This document shows positions 33,200 to 42,156 of a DNA stretch of 64,000 nucleotides, piece after piece. The position numbers were made by a program, and so were the translations under genes. The notes below the pieces were generated by a model. The model searched no databases. It was not told the origin of the DNA and saw nothing but the letters and a program-made list of their open reading frames with translations. Each line of letters opens with the position of its first letter. The first letter of the stretch is position 1. Source of the stretch: Streptomyces sp. AM 4-1-1 (GTDB taxonomy: Bacteria > Actinomycetota > Actinomycetes > Streptomycetales > Streptomycetaceae); NCBI RefSeq assembly GCF_029167625.1, contig NZ_CP119146.1:124001-188000 (forward strand). The letters run 5' to 3'.

Positions 33200-34066
33200 T
33201 TGGCGGCCCCCACAGGACCCACTGTCAGGCGCGTGCAGCTCGGCCGAGAGCTGGAGCGGCTGCGCAAGCAGGCCGGCATCACGAACTTGAAGGATGCCGT
33301 CAAAGGGCTCGACGTATCCGACTCCCAGCTGTACAGGGTCGAGCGCGGTACCTCGGCCTTTCGTAAAGCCGCAGATCTCGTCGCGCTGCTCCAGCGCTAC
33401 GGCATCACCGATAAAGACGATGTGGAATTCCTGGTCGACATTCACCGCGACAGCTTGAACCGCGGCTGGTGGTCGATCTACTCCCGAACGATGCCGTCCG
33501 GCCTCGCGATGTACGTCGGCTTGGAGGACGGCGCCAAAACCATCCGAGCATGGCAACCAGACGTGATCTTCGGTCTGTTTCAGACCAAGGACTACGCCCG
33601 CGCCATCTTCGAAGCCGGGAAGACGGTTGAGGAGCGCACAACGGAATTCGTGGAGAAGGGGATCGCTCTGCGCATGGAGCGTCAGGAGATCCTGACCCGG
33701 GAGAATCCAGTCGAGATGCGTGCTCTCCTCGACGAGGCTGCGCTCCGACGAGTCCGAGGCAGCCGCGACATCATGCGGAAGCAGATCGAGCGGCTGGCAG
33801 AGCTGTCCACACTCGAGAACGTAACCCTGCAGGTAGTTCCGCAGGGCACCCCCACGTATCGGTTCTCCTACGACTTCTCGCTCATGGAGTTCGCCGATCC
33901 GATTCCGACCGTCGTTCAAATGGATATGGCCGACGGCGGGTCCAACCTCACGGACAAGGACACCGAGGTCTGGACGTATTCCCGCAGGTTCGACGCCCTG
34001 CGGGATGGCGCTCTCCCGGTCGCGGAGACGCCGAAGTTCCTGCAACGACTAGCCCGAGAGATCTAA
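33200..34066 (+). CDS. XRE-family regulator with DUF5753 domain
   Basis: This 288-aa protein has an N-terminal XRE HTH (LGRELERLRKQAGI, then LKDAVKGLDVSDSQLYRVERG), then the DUF5753 domain from about residue 100 (IYSRTMPSGLAMYVGLE, ARAIFEA, RMERQEIL, LQVVPQGT). I chose TTG at 33200 because AGGAGG lies 7 bases before it and 288 aa is the usual length; a longer open frame upstream crosses the GGACTC array. It forms the common Streptomyces pair with DUF397 directly downstream (3-bp gap). The pair may act in development or as a toxin-antitoxin-like unit. Confidence 0.9.
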   Translation: MAAPTGPTVRRVQLGRELERLRKQAGITNLKDAVKGLDVSDSQLYRVERGTSAFRKAADLVALLQRYGITDKDDVEFLVDIHRDSLNRGWWSIYSRTMPSGLAMYVGLEDGAKTIRAWQPDVIFGLFQTKDYARAIFEAGKTVEERTTEFVEKGIALRMERQEILTRENPVEMRALLDEAALRRVRGSRDIMRKQIERLAELSTLENVTLQVVPQGTPTYRFSYDFSLMEFADPIPTVVQMDMADGGSNLTDKDTEVWTYSRRFDALRDGALPVAETPKFLQRLAREI

Positions 34067-34069
34067 CAC

Positions 34070-34297
34070 ATGACCATCAGCAAGAACGCTCTTGACCTCG
34101 CGCCCAAGGGGGCATGGTTCAAGTCGTCGTACAGCAACGACGGAAACAACTGCGTCGAGATCGCCAACCTCGTTGCGACCGCTGGCGTCGTCGGGGTCCG
34201 CGACTCGAAGATCGAGGACGGTCCGGCCCTGCAGTTCGAGCCGTCCATGTTCGCCAGCTTCATCAACGACGTCCAGGCCGGCCACTACGACATCTGA
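34070..34297 (+). CDS. DUF397 protein
   Basis: This 75-aa DUF397 protein shows the hallmark WFKSSYSNDGNNCVEIA, then VGVRDSKIEDGP and LQFEPSMFASF. DUF397 proteins nearly always follow an XRE-DUF5753 gene, as here, and are thought to bind or antagonise that regulator. It is the last gene before a strong terminator. Confidence 0.92.
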   Translation: MTISKNALDLAPKGAWFKSSYSNDGNNCVEIANLVATAGVVGVRDSKIEDGPALQFEPSMFASFINDVQAGHYDI

Positions 34298-34310
34298 TCT
34301 CACCTACGAC

Positions 34311-34359
34311 GAACGGTCCGGTTCCCCCCACGGCAGATGCGGGGGGAACCGGACCGTTC
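34311..34359 (+). terminator. Strong intrinsic-type hairpin
   Basis: A perfect 19-bp stem (34311-34329 with 34341-34359) with an 11-base loop lies 13 bp after the DUF397 stop. It is followed by TCTCGT rather than a long T tract, as is usual in Streptomyces. Confidence 0.85.
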
Positions 34360-34673
34360 TCGTGCAGCCGTACCCATGAATGATCGAATCCTACCCGCGA
34401 CGGCCTCAAGCGTCAGGGTTCGCCCCGCTCAAACCACGATTTGCCTGCCGGTGGGTTGCCGGGCCTGACCAGACCGAGGACGACAGTGGCTCTCTACCCC
34501 GGAGTTGCGCCAGGTGGCTCCGCCTAGAGCCTGCCCAGGGAGACCTGAATCGACCGGTACGGGACAAAGCTCTGCTCTCGTGGCTGCACGACGCCAGGTT
34601 AAGCTGCGCGCGCCCAGCCTCGTCGTCAGACTATTGCGGATGCGTCGCCTGTCCCGCGCAGTGATCGCGAGAG
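34360..34673. other. Non-coding stretch
   Basis: Short open frames on both strands here lack ribosome-binding sites and codon bias. I see no repeat or RNA gene. Confidence 0.4.
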
Positions 34674-35297
34674 TCATTGCGCTGCTTCCACCGCAATTGG
34701 CCGCGCATTCTCCGTGAGAGGCATCCTCGATGACCTTCTCGCTGGCTCTGGAGTCGAAACTCCTGATGAGGAAACCCAGCTGGCGATCTCAGGGACTCGT
34801 GCTGCCTTGCGTTCTAGAGCGTACGAAGTGTGCCCCCCGGGAGCTGACACCTGGCGGATAAGTTGGAAATTCTGCTGCTGGTAGTACTCGGCGAGAGCGG
34901 GGGAGGTGCAGTCTCGACGTACGCGGCTGATGCCTTCGCGCGCAGCGCGGTCGACGACCCAGTGGGCGATGACTGCGCCGAGCTTGCGATGGCGTTCGGC
35001 AGGGTCTGTGACGGTGCCGTTGAGGTAGTAGGCGCTGTCGGCGGCCTCGGTCGTAGTCCAGGTCCAGGGCGCGGCGGTGCGAAGGATCGTGGTGCAGCCC
35101 AGGATGTGGTCGTCGTGTCCGGTGAGGACCCACATTTCGCTCGGGCGCCGTGTGCAGTTGCTGGCCAGCTCGTGGACGTGCTTTCCCCAGCTGTGCCAGT
35201 TCGGGAGCTGCTTGTCCTTCATCCAGTCGGAGCGGGCCTGGATCATCTCGGCGAGGCGGGGTTGGTCGTCCGGTGTGGCTGGTCGCATCGCGAGCAT
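34674..35297 (-). CDS. GNAT family N-acetyltransferase
   Basis: This 207-aa protein has MRPATPDDQPRLAEMI at the N-terminus and an acetyl-CoA-binding region GAVIAHWVVDRAAREGISRV followed by YYQQQNFQLIR, the normal end of a GNAT fold near residue 165. The last 40 residues are a Ser/Pro/Arg tail of unknown role and may be an extension. The start is ATG at 35297 or 35288. The substrate is unknown. Confidence 0.85.
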   Translation of the reverse strand: MLAMRPATPDDQPRLAEMIQARSDWMKDKQLPNWHSWGKHVHELASNCTRRPSEMWVLTGHDDHILGCTTILRTAAPWTWTTTEAADSAYYLNGTVTDPAERHRKLGAVIAHWVVDRAAREGISRVRRDCTSPALAEYYQQQNFQLIRQVSAPGGHTSYALERKAARVPEIASWVSSSGVSTPEPARRSSRMPLTENARPIAVEAAQ

Positions 35298-35460
35298 GCG
35301 GTCCGCTCCTGAGTGTGCTCGTCCACGAGCGGGTCAACAAGTTGGTGTGCTGGGCGGAACATTAGATGCCTACTGGCTGGTAGCTACAACTTTCCTGCCG
35401 GAGCACTCCGAAACTCTGAATGAACCATGCCGGTACGTGGAGGGATGCCCGGAAAGCGGT

Positions 35461-36555
35461 CTAGTGTCCTGAGTCGTTAATTCGTGTGCAGTATGCGGCG
35501 AGTGTGTCGAGGATGTCGTCGGCGGTCTTCGTCCAGACGAACGGCTTGGGGTTCTTGTTCCACTCGTTGATCCAGCGGCGGATGTCGCGTTCGAGTTCGA
35601 TGACGCTGCGGTGGGCCGAGCGGCGGAGTTTGCGGGAGGTCAGCTCGGCGAACCAGCGCTCGACGAGGTTGAGCCAGGACGCCGAGGTGGGGGTGAAGTG
35701 CAGGTGGAAGCGGGGATGCCGCAGCAGCCACTTCTTGACCGGTTCGGTCTTGTGGGTGGCGTAGTTGTCCAGGACCAGGTGAAGTTCGAGGTCCTTGGGG
35801 ACGGCGGCGTCGATGACCTTCAGGAAGCGGAGGAACTCCTGGTGGCGGTGGCGGCGGTAGTGCTGGGCGATGACTGATCCGGAGGCGATGTCGAGGGCGG
35901 CGAACAGGCTGGTCGTGCCGTGCCGGACGTAGTCGTGGGTCATCTTCGCCGGCGTGGCCGGGGCCATCGGCAGCACTGGTTGGGTTCGGTCCAGGGCCTG
36001 GATCTGCGACTTCTCGTCCACCGCCAGGACCAGCGCGTTCTCCGGCGGCGACAGGTAAATGCCCACCACGTCACGGACCTTGGTCACGAACTGCGGACCG
36101 GTCGACAGCTTCCACGTCTCCACGATGTGGGGCTTGAGGCCGAAGGCCCGCCAGATCCGCGAGACGGCCGACTGCGACATACCCTGCGCCTGGGCCATCG
36201 AACGTGTCGACCAGTGCGAATCGCCTGTTGGTGGGCTCTGGCCGAGCGTCCTGGCGACCATGGCTTCGACCTGCTCGTCCGTGATCTTCCGCGGTGCACC
36301 CGAACGCGGCCGGTCCACCAGGCCCTCCAGCCGGTCCGCGACGAACCGGGACCGCCACTTACGCACCGTCTCCCGCGAGACACCCAGGTCGTCCGCGACC
36401 TGGGCGTTCGACCGGTCCTCCGCGCACGCCAGCACGATCCTCGACCGCAGAACCAGTGCCTGCGACGCAGTCTGCTTGCGCAACCAGCCCCGCAGGACCC
36501 TGCGTTCGTGATCGGACAGCTCCAGCGACAACGGCTTCGGACCAGGCATCGCCAC
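35461..36555 (-). CDS. IS630-family transposase
   Basis: This 364-aa DDE transposase has an N-terminal HTH pair (LRSRIVLACAEDRSNAQVAD; ETVRKWRSRF) and catalytic residues Asp180 (LAVDEKSQ), Asp263 (LVLDNYATHKT) and Glu299 (WLNLVERWF), spaced as in IS630/Tc1-like enzymes. The frame is intact. The stop codon TAG is formed by the duplicated target TA plus the first flanking base outside the element. It is probably active or recently active. Confidence 0.93.
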   Translation of the reverse strand: MAMPGPKPLSLELSDHERRVLRGWLRKQTASQALVLRSRIVLACAEDRSNAQVADDLGVSRETVRKWRSRFVADRLEGLVDRPRSGAPRKITDEQVEAMVARTLGQSPPTGDSHWSTRSMAQAQGMSQSAVSRIWRAFGLKPHIVETWKLSTGPQFVTKVRDVVGIYLSPPENALVLAVDEKSQIQALDRTQPVLPMAPATPAKMTHDYVRHGTTSLFAALDIASGSVIAQHYRRHRHQEFLRFLKVIDAAVPKDLELHLVLDNYATHKTEPVKKWLLRHPRFHLHFTPTSASWLNLVERWFAELTSRKLRRSAHRSVIELERDIRRWINEWNKNPKPFVWTKTADDILDTLAAYCTRINDSGH

Positions 36556-36592
36556 ACTCTACAACCGCACGCGAACTAACGACTCAGGACAC
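35464..36592 (-). mobile_element. IS630-family insertion sequence
   Basis: This 1129-bp element has 26-bp terminal inverted repeats at 35464-35489 and 36567-36592 (24 of 26 matching, starting GTGTCCTGAGTCGTTA). TA dinucleotides at 35462-35463 and 36593-36594 are the expected target duplication. One complete transposase gene fills it. It is inserted between the GNAT gene and the secreted SH3-like gene. Confidence 0.92.
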
Positions 36593-36746
36593 TAGTCGGG
36601 CCCGAGCCGTCTGGTAGTTCCAGCTCGTCCCGTCGTTGTCAGGGCTGCTCCCACCCTTCCCGGCACTTCCCGGGTCGGGCTGCCCTCAGCTTCAAATCAC
36701 CCTGCTGCGACAGGGCAATCGAGAAGGTCTTGCACCTCCTTCGAAA

Positions 36747-37124
36747 TCACGGCGCTTCACGGCGCACGTCCAGCTGCATGGGCACGTTGATGTACTGGGC
36801 GGCGACCCAGCCCTTCTTGCCCTTGTGGGCGCCGGACTTCACGGTGACGTAACCCCAGGCGCCGGGCTTGCCGTTGTCGCCCTTGTTGCACTGCCAGTAC
36901 ACGTCGGTACCCCGGGAGAGCTGGCCGGTGGCGGTGTAGCCGGTGCCGGGGCCGGTGCGGAACTTCACCGTGGTGTACACGTCGGTGTTGAGCTTGATCT
37001 GGTGGGTGCAGGCTCCGCTGCCGACCGTCGCTGCGCTCGCGGTGGAGGCGGTGGCGACGGCGCCGCCGAGGAGCAGCGCGCCGGTGGTGGCCACGGTCGC
37101 GACGCGGCGGGTGAGGGTATGCAT
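36747..37124 (-). CDS. Secreted SH3-like domain protein
   Basis: This 125-aa protein has a Sec signal peptide: MHTLTRRVATVATTGALLLG, then an Ala-rich region ending ASAA. The mature part resembles a bacterial SH3 fold (VKFRTGPGTGYTATGQLSRG, WGYVTVKSGAHKGKKGWVAA). Such small exported proteins often bind cell-wall peptides. Two Cys (in GACTH and WQCNKG) could form a disulfide. AGGAAGAG lies upstream of the ATG. Confidence 0.82.
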   Translation of the reverse strand: MHTLTRRVATVATTGALLLGGAVATASTASAATVGSGACTHQIKLNTDVYTTVKFRTGPGTGYTATGQLSRGTDVYWQCNKGDNGKPGAWGYVTVKSGAHKGKKGWVAAQYINVPMQLDVRREAP

Positions 37125-37414
37125 GTGCGGCTCTTCCTGGTGTCGTCGGCCCGAATTCGCTCGCCGGACCTGCGCAGGGCCTCTCCGCCTCGGCACTGAT
37201 GAGGTGCGGCGAAAGGCGGGCGAAGAATGGTCCGGAACGCGATGTGTCTGTTTCCGGGTTCGATCTTCGTGCTGCGCAAAGATTTTGACCAGGCTCGGCT
37301 CGTTGCGGAAGATCGCACGCCGGAATAGTGGGGTCAGGTGAGAGCCGTTCCGGTAATCGATATTCAGGAAGAGCAATTACAGGAAGCGGCACTTCCGGGA
37401 ATTCGGGACGGGGG

Positions 37415-38152
37415 TCAGGCCGCAGCGACGGAGACGGCCAGGACCCCGATGACCATGTAGGGACCGAAGGAGACGTGCGTGCGGCGGGCGCGGCCAGCCA
37501 TCATCCGCGCCATCTCCGAGACGGCGCCGACGACGAAGCCCGCAGCCGCTCCCCAGAACAGGATCGTCCAACTGCCCCAGCCCAGGAGCGCACCGATGGC
37601 CGGCGCGAACTTGACGTCTCCGAGCCCCATCGCGCCGGTGAACGCCATGAGGAGGAAGACGATGGTGAGCACGGCAGCGGCGGCGGCCGCGCGGCCCAGG
37701 CTCCCGGACTCGCCCGCCACCGCAGCGGCGGAAAGCAGGATGAGCGTCCCGCCGCAGGCGGGAAGGGTGAGGACGTCGGGGAGCCGCTGCACGGCGAGGT
37801 CGATCAGAGCCAACGCGACGCCGCACGCGGCCACCCAGTACTGAGCGGCGGCGAACCAGCCGTTCGCCCCGCCCGCCGCGACGACGGCGAACGCGATGGC
37901 GGCCGCCGCTTCCGGCGCAAGCGGGCGTGGCCCGATCGTTTCTGAGCACGCCGGACAGCGACCGGAGAAGGGCAGGAGCGGCAGCCGGCGGTCGAGGACG
38001 GCGCTGCCGCAGTGCGGACAGCTGCTGCGTGCGGCCGTAGGCGCCGGCACGGACCGGGCGAAGACCGCGGGGCGCGCGGCAGCGCCGGCCAGGGCTCCGA
38101 CGGCGGCGGTCAGGGCAACACTGAGGGCGGACAAGACGGACTCCTCGTTCAC
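37415..38152 (-). CDS. Prepilin peptidase (A24/TadV-like)
   Basis: This 245-aa polytopic membrane aspartyl protease has an N-terminal cytoplasmic loop with two CxxC pairs (CPHC at 45-48, CPAC at 66-69), as in zinc-binding PilD-type enzymes. Catalytic Asp residues are Asp118 (ALIDLAVQRLPD) and Asp179 (GLGDVKF). It should cleave the Gly-|-x4-Glu leaders seen in the Flp and TadE-like proteins of the Tad operon about 12 kb away. The start is GTG at 38152; no peptidase gene occurs within that operon. Confidence 0.9.
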   Translation of the reverse strand: MNEESVLSALSVALTAAVGALAGAAARPAVFARSVPAPTAARSSCPHCGSAVLDRRLPLLPFSGRCPACSETIGPRPLAPEAAAAIAFAVVAAGGANGWFAAAQYWVAACGVALALIDLAVQRLPDVLTLPACGGTLILLSAAAVAGESGSLGRAAAAAAVLTIVFLLMAFTGAMGLGDVKFAPAIGALLGWGSWTILFWGAAAGFVVGAVSEMARMMAGRARRTHVSFGPYMVIGVLAVSVAAA

Positions 38153-38265
38153 GGCCGGCCTCCCCGTGACGGGCCGGTCGGATTCGACCCTACGACCCCC
38201 GCGCGACTGCTCCTCCTCCGCGTGCCCGGACAGCGGCCGGGCCGTGGACGTGGTGAGGCAGCAGG

Positions 38266-38748
38266 TCAGGCGCCTCGTGCTCCGGCGTCGAGGGTTTCCG
38301 CCGTGCTGAGTGCCGCCAGGACCTGGGCCTGCCCGTCGGCCAGGGGCAGGCTGCCGGCGGTGACCGCCTCGGCGATCCTCGCCGCGTGTTCCAGCGCGAT
38401 CGCCACGCCGGTCGGTTCCCGGTGCGCGGTCAGCAACTCGTGCCCCGCGCGCAGCGCGGCCGCGAGGTCGCCGTCGTGGTCCTGGGGACCGTTGGTGGTC
38501 AACGGCACCAGCCACAGGGCGGCGTGGGACTGCACGATCTGGGTGTAGGGGCGGTAGTCGGTGACCGTGCCGCACCGTCCGCCGGCCCCCTCGGCGCTGC
38601 GCCGTCCGGTCCAGTTACTCGCCAGCCAGCGGTGGCGTCGGCAGACCTCCAGCCGGTAGTCCACCGACCGGTCGCGTGCGCGGACGCGGCGTTCGATGAC
38701 GACGGTCGACGGCTCGGTGCACGTGGTGATCTGGCGCAGGACTGGCAC
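38266..38748 (-). CDS. Unknown protein
   Basis: This 160-aa protein is not recognised. The N-terminal half has strand-like segments rich in Arg and two Cys (YRLEVCRRHRWLASNW; GGRCGTVTDYRPY). The C-terminal half is helical (AAALRAGHELLTAHREPTG, AIALEHAARIAEAV). It has no signal or membrane segment. It lies upstream of the prepilin peptidase on the same strand with a 113-bp gap; a link is not implied. Confidence 0.6.
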   Translation of the reverse strand: MPVLRQITTCTEPSTVVIERRVRARDRSVDYRLEVCRRHRWLASNWTGRRSAEGAGGRCGTVTDYRPYTQIVQSHAALWLVPLTTNGPQDHDGDLAAALRAGHELLTAHREPTGVAIALEHAARIAEAVTAGSLPLADGQAQVLAALSTAETLDAGARGA

Positions 38749-38846
38749 AGCGGTACCCCCTCCTGGTCGCGGGTGAGGCTCTGATCATGACCAGTGGGAG
38801 GCAGGGCCAGCGTCCAGGATCGGACGCTACGACTGTGACCCGACTC

Positions 38847-39287
38847 TCATCCGTCGACCGGGGTGTGAGGCTGCGCGTCGCTCCCCGTGCCGCCCGGAGA
38901 GGCCGGGTGCGGCTCGTCGGCGTTCACCCAGACTCCCTCGGCGACCTGGTAGGACCCCGTCAGCTTCTCTCCGTCGGGCAGCCCGTTGGGGAAGATCCAG
39001 AATCCGTTCTCTCCCCGGTAGGCACCTGCGGCCTCGCGGGCCCGCTCGGTCTCCAAGGCTTGGCAGACGGTACTGCACAGCGTGCACGGGCATGCGGCCG
39101 GCCGCTCGGCTGCGACCCACGCCTCGTACAGCTCCTGCCCTCTGTCCGCGGGCAGCCCCCGAGCGATGGCGACCGCTTGGAGCATGGCGTCCCACCGGGC
39201 GGCCTCGGCCGCCGGCGGCTCGGCGGTGCCGGCGAGGGTCCGGTGGCTGTGCTCCTGGTGGACGTGGCGGAAGACGCGTACGGACAT
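38847..39287 (-). CDS. Unknown Cys-containing protein
   Basis: This 146-aa protein is not recognised. The first half is helical (WDAMLQAVAIARGLPADRGQ), then AACPCTLCSTVC has four closely spaced Cys, and then comes a strand region (GFWIFPNGLPDGEKLTGSYQ, VAEGVWVNADE). The composition and codon bias look genuine. The ligase frame runs through all of it in another frame; I take this gene as real and that read-through as an artefact. Confidence 0.65.
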   Translation of the reverse strand: MSVRVFRHVHQEHSHRTLAGTAEPPAAEAARWDAMLQAVAIARGLPADRGQELYEAWVAAERPAACPCTLCSTVCQALETERAREAAGAYRGENGFWIFPNGLPDGEKLTGSYQVAEGVWVNADEPHPASPGGTGSDAQPHTPVDG

Positions 39288-39362
39288 GCCGCGAGTCTGG
39301 CCCGCCGGGGACCGGCGGAGCCAGGGGTTTGCGGATACTTGCGCGCAATGGGTTCCGCGGCG

Positions 39363-40353
39363 TCACGGCCGGCCGGGGGAGGGGGCACGCCCGGACGTCG
39401 CCGGGGGGCATGTCGTCCCGGATTCGCACGTAGCGCACCGGGTGACGGTGCCGGCCTAGGTCGAGAGCGGTGTCGGCTTCGACCTCGGCGACGAGGTCGG
39501 GCGCCACGGGGTGGAAGGCCAACGGCTCCTTCACTCCCCACCCGGCCGAGAAGGTGCGGCCCCACCAGGGATGCTCCGCTCCCGCCGGCCGAAGGGCGGC
39601 GCCCAGCTCGGCGGCCGCCTTGCGGGGCAGCGGCGTGGAGCGGGCGACCAGGCGGAGCCGGCCCGCCGCGTCGAGCCGGCCGAGCAGGAGACTTCGGGGC
39701 GCGGCCACGGCGCCGGTGACCGCGCCGATGATCCCTTCCGTCGTGAGGCGGGTCCGCAGCTTCATCCACCCGCGCTCTCCGGGCCGGTATCGCGAATCCG
39801 GATCCTTGATCATGACCCCCTCGATCCCGGCCGTTCCCCAGGCCGGGTCCAGCCAGCCGAGGGCGAGCTCCCGGTCCAAGGTCTGCGGGCACAGCGCCCA
39901 CGGTGCTCTCAGCCGGCGTCCGGCGAAGAGGTCCGCCAAGGCGTCCCTGCGCCGCCACAGCGGCTCATTGAGGAGAACAGCACCGGACATCTCGAGCACG
40001 TCGAAGACGATCAGGTGGGCCGGCCGCTCCAGCGCCGCCCGCCTGGCGGTGGCACCCCGGCGCCGGGCTCGTTCCTGCAGCGCGGTGAAGTCGAGCCCGT
40101 CCGCTCCCACCGTGACCAGCTCGGCGTCGAGGACCGCTTCGACGCCGAGCGCGGCCGCGGCCGCGACGAGTTCCGGGAACGCGGGACCCAGATCCGCGCC
40201 CCGCCTGGACTGGAGGAATGGCTTGGGGCCGGCGAACACCAGCGCACGGAACCCGTCGGCTTTCTGCTCGAACAGCGCGGGCCTGGCCCCCGCAGGCGGC
40301 AGTGCGGTGACGGAGCGGGCGAGCATCGGTTCGATGGGCGGGGACAGGTGCAC
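39363..40353 (-). CDS. ATP-dependent DNA ligase, C-terminus frameshifted
   Basis: This ligase of the small LigC/LigD type has motif I KADG at residues 31-34 (nucleotidyl Lys31), IVFDVLEMSG near 115-124, EGVMIK at 178-183, WMKLR at 196-200, and an OB-fold ending VRYVRIRDDMPP at about residue 322. Homologues end just there. In the sequence as given the frame does not stop but runs to 38827, through the unknown gene at 38847-39287. A one-base shift in the G/C run at 39371-39387 would give a stop at 39363-39365, the end used here. No Ku gene is nearby. Confidence 0.8.
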
Positions 40354-40647
40354 CCTCCACTCCTACGCCCCGCGCGTCCCGCTCGCCCGTCGTGTTCGGG
40401 GCCGCCTGGTCGCCGGCACGGCGCTCCGGGGAGCACGGATCCTGCACTCTTGCCCCGAGCGGCGCACAATGCGGGGTCTCCACGCGCACGCCTCCCGCTG
40501 ACGGGAGGGCTGCCGGGGCCGCGGCGGGCCTGCTTCCTTGGGGAACGACGGCTCCTTGGCCTGCGGCGAAGGGTCAGTCCTGACGCCACGGCTCTTGGGT
40601 GCCGCGCCGACTCGAAGAAGAATTCGAACACCTGATTGAATTGCGTC

Positions 40648-40881
40648 ATGGAGCAGCACATCTATCCCCCCGACCTCGTCCAGGCGCAGATCGCCTTTCT
40701 CCGCACCTACCGGGCGCTCGCGGCCGACCCCCGCGCCTTCACCACCGTGCGGCGCCGTCAGCTGCTGCACCTGTCAGCCCGGGTCCTGTTCCACCCCTAC
40801 TGGGCGGGAACCGTCGGCAGAGCCCACCTTGAGGGCCTGCGGCGGCAGGCCCGGACGCTGGAGCAGACCCCCGCCGCCTGA
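40648..40881 (+). CDS. Unknown small protein
   Basis: This ORF of about 77 aa starts MEQHIYPPDLVQAQIAFLRT and is helical with many Arg and aromatic residues (RRQLLHLSARVLFHPYW). No family is recognised and no clear ribosome-binding site is seen. It ends 5 bp before the DUF6233-like gene, which suggests co-expression. Confidence 0.55.
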   Translation: MEQHIYPPDLVQAQIAFLRTYRALAADPRAFTTVRRRQLLHLSARVLFHPYWAGTVGRAHLEGLRRQARTLEQTPAA

Positions 40882-40886
40882 GCCCG

Positions 40887-41369
40887 GTGAACAACCGCCC
40901 CGGACCTCTACCTGCCCGGATACTGCTCGTCCTACCCGACGAGCAGACCGTGGAGGTACGTCTGTACGAGAGGTTCAAAAGCGCCCAGGGACCCCCGTGG
41001 CGCTACCGCATCGGCGTGCCCTCGTGGGTGGCCACGCAGGACGGGGTCGAAGCTGCCGAGTACACGGTGTGGGTCACCGACCGGCAGCTGAGGCCGATCG
41101 ACGGAGTCGACCTGTCGAATGTCCCGAACCACCGAGACCCCAGGACCATGCCTCCGCCCAGGCCGACCGGCTGGATCGTCCGGCCCGCCGGCCGCCGCGG
41201 CACGGTCGTCCACGACGCCGTCTGCCCGGCAGCAGCCGGAGGCGGACGCGAGATCGGCACCCTCGAAGCACTGGATGCTCTGATGCGGCCCGGAGCCAAG
41301 GCGTGCCATGACTGCCTGGCCGCCGAGATACTCATCCCCGCCCTGGAACTGGGCCAGGGCTACGGCTGA
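40887..41369 (+). CDS. DUF6233-like protein
   Basis: This 160-aa protein has an N-terminal strand region (LLVLPDEQTVEVRLYERF, WRYRIGVPSWV), an acidic middle with VSNVPNHRD-like turns, then a Cys pair (HDAVCP; KACHDCLAAEILIPALELGQ). The layout matches small Streptomyces proteins annotated DUF6233; function unknown. The start is GTG at 40887. It converges on the frameshifted membrane-protein gene. Confidence 0.65.
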   Translation: MNNRPGPLPARILLVLPDEQTVEVRLYERFKSAQGPPWRYRIGVPSWVATQDGVEAAEYTVWVTDRQLRPIDGVDLSNVPNHRDPRTMPPPRPTGWIVRPAGRRGTVVHDAVCPAAAGGGREIGTLEALDALMRPGAKACHDCLAAEILIPALELGQGYG

Positions 41370-41463
41370 ACCTCACCACCCCGAAAACGGTGCGCTACCG
41401 ACCCCACCCGATGAGGGGCCGGGTGACCTGCTCCTACCGCATCCGGCGCCCGGCCGGGCAGGG

Positions 41464-42139
41464 TCAGCACCCGTACTCGTCGAGCACCGCCCGGGTCGCC
41501 CGGTCGAGCGGGCGCAGCGGGTGCGTACCGCCGTCCTCGGCCGGTCCCAGGCGCAGCGTCGCGCCTCCCTCGACGGGGGTGACGGTCAGCACGCCGTCGT
41601 CGACCATGGCCCGGACGGCGTCGTGCCGGTAAGGGCTGGCAGCGAGGCATCCGTTCGCGTACTGGCGGTCGTAGCGGTCGTAGCGGGCCGGCGAAGTAGT
41701 AGTCGGCGACGGGCCCTTGGCCCTGCCACACCGTGAAGGCGACCACTGCCGCGACGATTCCGGGGAACAGGGCCTGGGGCCCGGGCGCGGTGATCAGCCT
41801 TGGGCCGTGCCGGTGGATCAGGGCCGTTCCGGTGCAGACGATGAGACCGGCCGCCAGGAACAGCAGCGTGTAGTGGGACAGCAGGTCCGCTCGCTGCCCG
41901 AAGGTGAGCGGCAGCCCGGTGCATGCGAGTACCAGCCAGCCGAGTCCGGCGAGTGTCGCGCCCTGGTAGCCGTTGAGCTTGGCCGGCCACTTCGGCCGGT
42001 CCGCCACCAGATGCTGCTCGCGCCCCACCCAGCGGCCGGCACCGCGCAGCCGTCCCGGATCCGGCGAGGCGCCCTCCGCGCGGTGCTCGACAAGGAGAGC
42101 GAGAACCGCGTCGCCGAAGGCGAGAGCTCTGGCGTGCAC
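41464..42139 (-). pseudogene. Frameshifted membrane protein
   Basis: One frame encodes three hydrophobic segments (LAGLGWLVLACTGLPL, LLFLAAGLIVCTGTALI, FPGIVAAVVAFTVW) followed by GPVADYYFAG. After that the sensible sequence continues in the next frame as RYDRYDRQYANGCLAASPYR and ends DEYGC. Changing frame near 41684-41693 by one base in GCCGGCCCGC joins the two parts; left uncorrected, the first frame runs on as Arg/Pro-rich sequence to 41360. The N-terminal start is uncertain (42139 or GTG at 42028). It is either decayed or an indel error. No family is recognised. Confidence 0.6.
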
Positions 42140-42156
42140 AGCAAACCGGTCGGTGC

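Noticed and set aside
38827..39362. C-terminal 180 residues of the ligase frame
   Set aside because: Arg/Pro/Gly-rich sequence opposite in frame to a better gene; explained by a one-base shift.
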